Origin: Nocardia abscessus
Lineage (GTDB): Bacteria; Actinomycetota; Actinomycetes; Mycobacteriales; Mycobacteriaceae
Direction: 5' to 3'
DNA length: 64,000 bases
Assembly: GCF_015477775.1 (NCBI RefSeq)
Contig: NZ_JADLQO010000004.1
Location: forward strand, 434,001 to 498,000
In this document: positions 63,303-64,000 of the stretch, in pieces
Layout: each line of letters opens with the position of its first letter
Position numbering within the stretch: the first letter of the stretch is position 1
Notes under the pieces: model-generated
The model's database searches: none
Told to the model about the DNA's origin: nothing
The model's input: only the letters and a program-made list of their open reading frames with translations
Position numbers and translations under genes: made by a program

Positions 63303-63340
63303 GAAGGCGCCCCGTTCGAGGTGAACGGAGCGCCTTCTTC
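63303..63340. terminator. bidirectional hairpin terminator
   Basis: Outer arms GAAGGCGC (63303-63310) and GCGCCTTC (63330-63337), inner arms CCGTTC and GAACGG (63312-63317 and 63323-63328), with a CTTC end on the plus side. It lies between the convergent permease and malic enzyme genes. Confidence 0.8.
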
Positions 63341-63358
63341 GATGCGTGGGAATGCGCG

Positions 63359-64000
63359 TTACGCGACGCCCTCGGCGCGGGCGGCGGCCGCGACCGCCTC
63401 GGCGACGGCCGGAGCGACCCGCGGGTCCAGCGGGCTGGGGACGATCTTGTCCGGCCCGAGTTCGTCGGCCACGACGCTGAGGATCGCGTCGGCGGCGGCG
63501 ATCTTCATGCCCTCGGTGATCCGCCGGGCGCCCGCGTCCAGCGCGCCCTTGAAGACGCCGGGGAACGCCAGCACGTTGTTGATCTGGTTCGGGAAATCGC
63601 TGCGGCCGGTGGCCACGATCGCGGCGTACTTGCGCGCCACCTCGGGGTGGATCTCCGGGTCCGGGTTGGACATGGCGAACACGATCGACTCCGGCGCCAT
63701 CGACGCGATGAGCTCCTCGGCGATCAGGCCCGCGGACAGCCCGAGGAACACGTCGGCGCCCGCCAGCGCCTCGGCCGCACCGCCGGTGAGGCCGCGCGGA
63801 TTGGTGCGGGTGGCCAGTTCGGCCTTCACCTCGTTGAGGTCGCCGCGCTCCCGATTCACGATGCCCTTGGAATCGAGCACGGTGACATCCCGGACACCGG
63901 CGGCGAGCAGGATGTTCGTGCACGCGACACCGGCCGCGCCCGCGCCGGACACCACGACCTTCAGTCCCTCGATGCCGCGGCCCTGCACCTTGGCCGCGCC
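63359..64000 (-). CDS. NAD(P)-dependent malic enzyme, C-terminal part (5' end outside window)
   Basis: 213 codons of the C-terminal NAD(P)-binding domain; the N-terminal half lies beyond position 64000. Seen are VVVSGAGAAGVACTNILLAA (dinucleotide fold), VTVLDSKGIVNRERGDLNEV, DVFLGLSAG, IVFAMSNPDPEIHPEVARKY and GRSDFPNQINNVLAFPGVFK, all typical of bacterial short-form malic enzymes. The enzyme decarboxylates malate to pyruvate with reduction of NAD(P). The gene runs toward the osmoprotectant operon and ends at the shared terminator. Confidence 0.93.
   Translation of the reverse strand, partial: GAAKVQGRGIEGLKVVVSGAGAAGVACTNILLAAGVRDVTVLDSKGIVNRERGDLNEVKAELATRTNPRGLTGGAAEALAGADVFLGLSAGLIAEELIASMAPESIVFAMSNPDPEIHPEVARKYAAIVATGRSDFPNQINNVLAFPGVFKGALDAGARRITEGMKIAAADAILSVVADELGPDKIVPSPLDPRVAPAVAEAVAAAARAEGVA

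Overview
The window is very high in G+C, has GTG and TTG starts, leaderless promoters, a type VII (ESX) associated protein trio, a fused multifunctional 2-oxoglutarate decarboxylase (Kgd), and mycobacterial-style FadD, BVMO and SDR genes. This points to a mycolate-containing actinobacterium, most likely Nocardia or a close relative. From memory, the block from the DEAD-box helicase through the RecB-like/AAA protein, kgd, an SDR, a 14-TM MFS pump and an LpqZ-like lipoprotein resembles the M. tuberculosis Rv1253, Rv1251c, Rv1248c, Rv1245c, Rv1250, Rv1244 neighbourhood. The backbone therefore looks like conserved chromosome with accessory insertions. No rRNA, tRNA, CRISPR array, transposase or phage gene was recognised.

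Region 1 (1-9.7 kb, minus strand) is an accessory biosynthetic operon with many 4-nt ATGA overlaps. In transcription order it holds a Gfo/Idh/MocA oxidoreductase, two sugar-isomerase-type TIM barrels, a sulfotransferase, a VOC protein, an internal promoter, a protein joining a degenerate ABC-ATPase-like domain to an Ldh-type dehydrogenase, a NodB deacetylase, a GT2 glycosyltransferase, a nucleotide-sugar dehydrogenase, a 10-codon ORF with a perfect Shine-Dalgarno (MDIVTEEATA), a strong stem-loop, and a PaaK-like adenylate-forming enzyme cut by the window edge. I do not recognise the product. A sulfated or glycosylated sugar or cyclitol conjugate fits the enzymes, and the mini-ORF raises the possibility of a very short genetically encoded peptide.

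Region 2 (9.8-17 kb) holds an epoxide hydrolase divergent from a WYL regulator around a palindrome, a small ABM protein, a secreted beta-propeller, an alpha/beta hydrolase and an orphan ESX substrate/EspG trio. Region 3 (17-31.5 kb) holds housekeeping and lipid genes: gamma-carbonic anhydrase-like protein, phosphoribosyltransferase, nitrilase, DeaD helicase, a RecB-like/AAA protein with altered catalytic motifs, a PLP fold-III enzyme, an HTH-less TetR-like protein, a tyrosine phosphatase, an acyl-CoA synthetase lacking its C-terminal domain, an enoyl-CoA hydratase and a glutathionyl-hydroquinone-reductase-type protein. Region 4 (30.7-41.2 kb) has an EcsC-like protein plus ABC-2 type transporter, a 1277-residue fused asymmetric ABC exporter and kgd, closed by a strong terminator.

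Region 5 (41.6-48 kb) is an accessory pair: a TPR-CHAT caspase-like protease with about 18 repeats of 45 residues, converging on a NERD-domain protein with a C-terminal membrane anchor. Region 6 (48-55.9 kb) has a TetR regulator divergent from a BVMO-SDR-esterase operon, then a long-chain FadD and a membrane-anchored sulfite-oxidase-fold enzyme. Region 7 (56-64 kb) has an MFS pump/PadR operon with an 18-bp palindromic operator, an osmoprotectant ABC system with two divergent binding proteins, and the C-terminal part of a malic enzyme.
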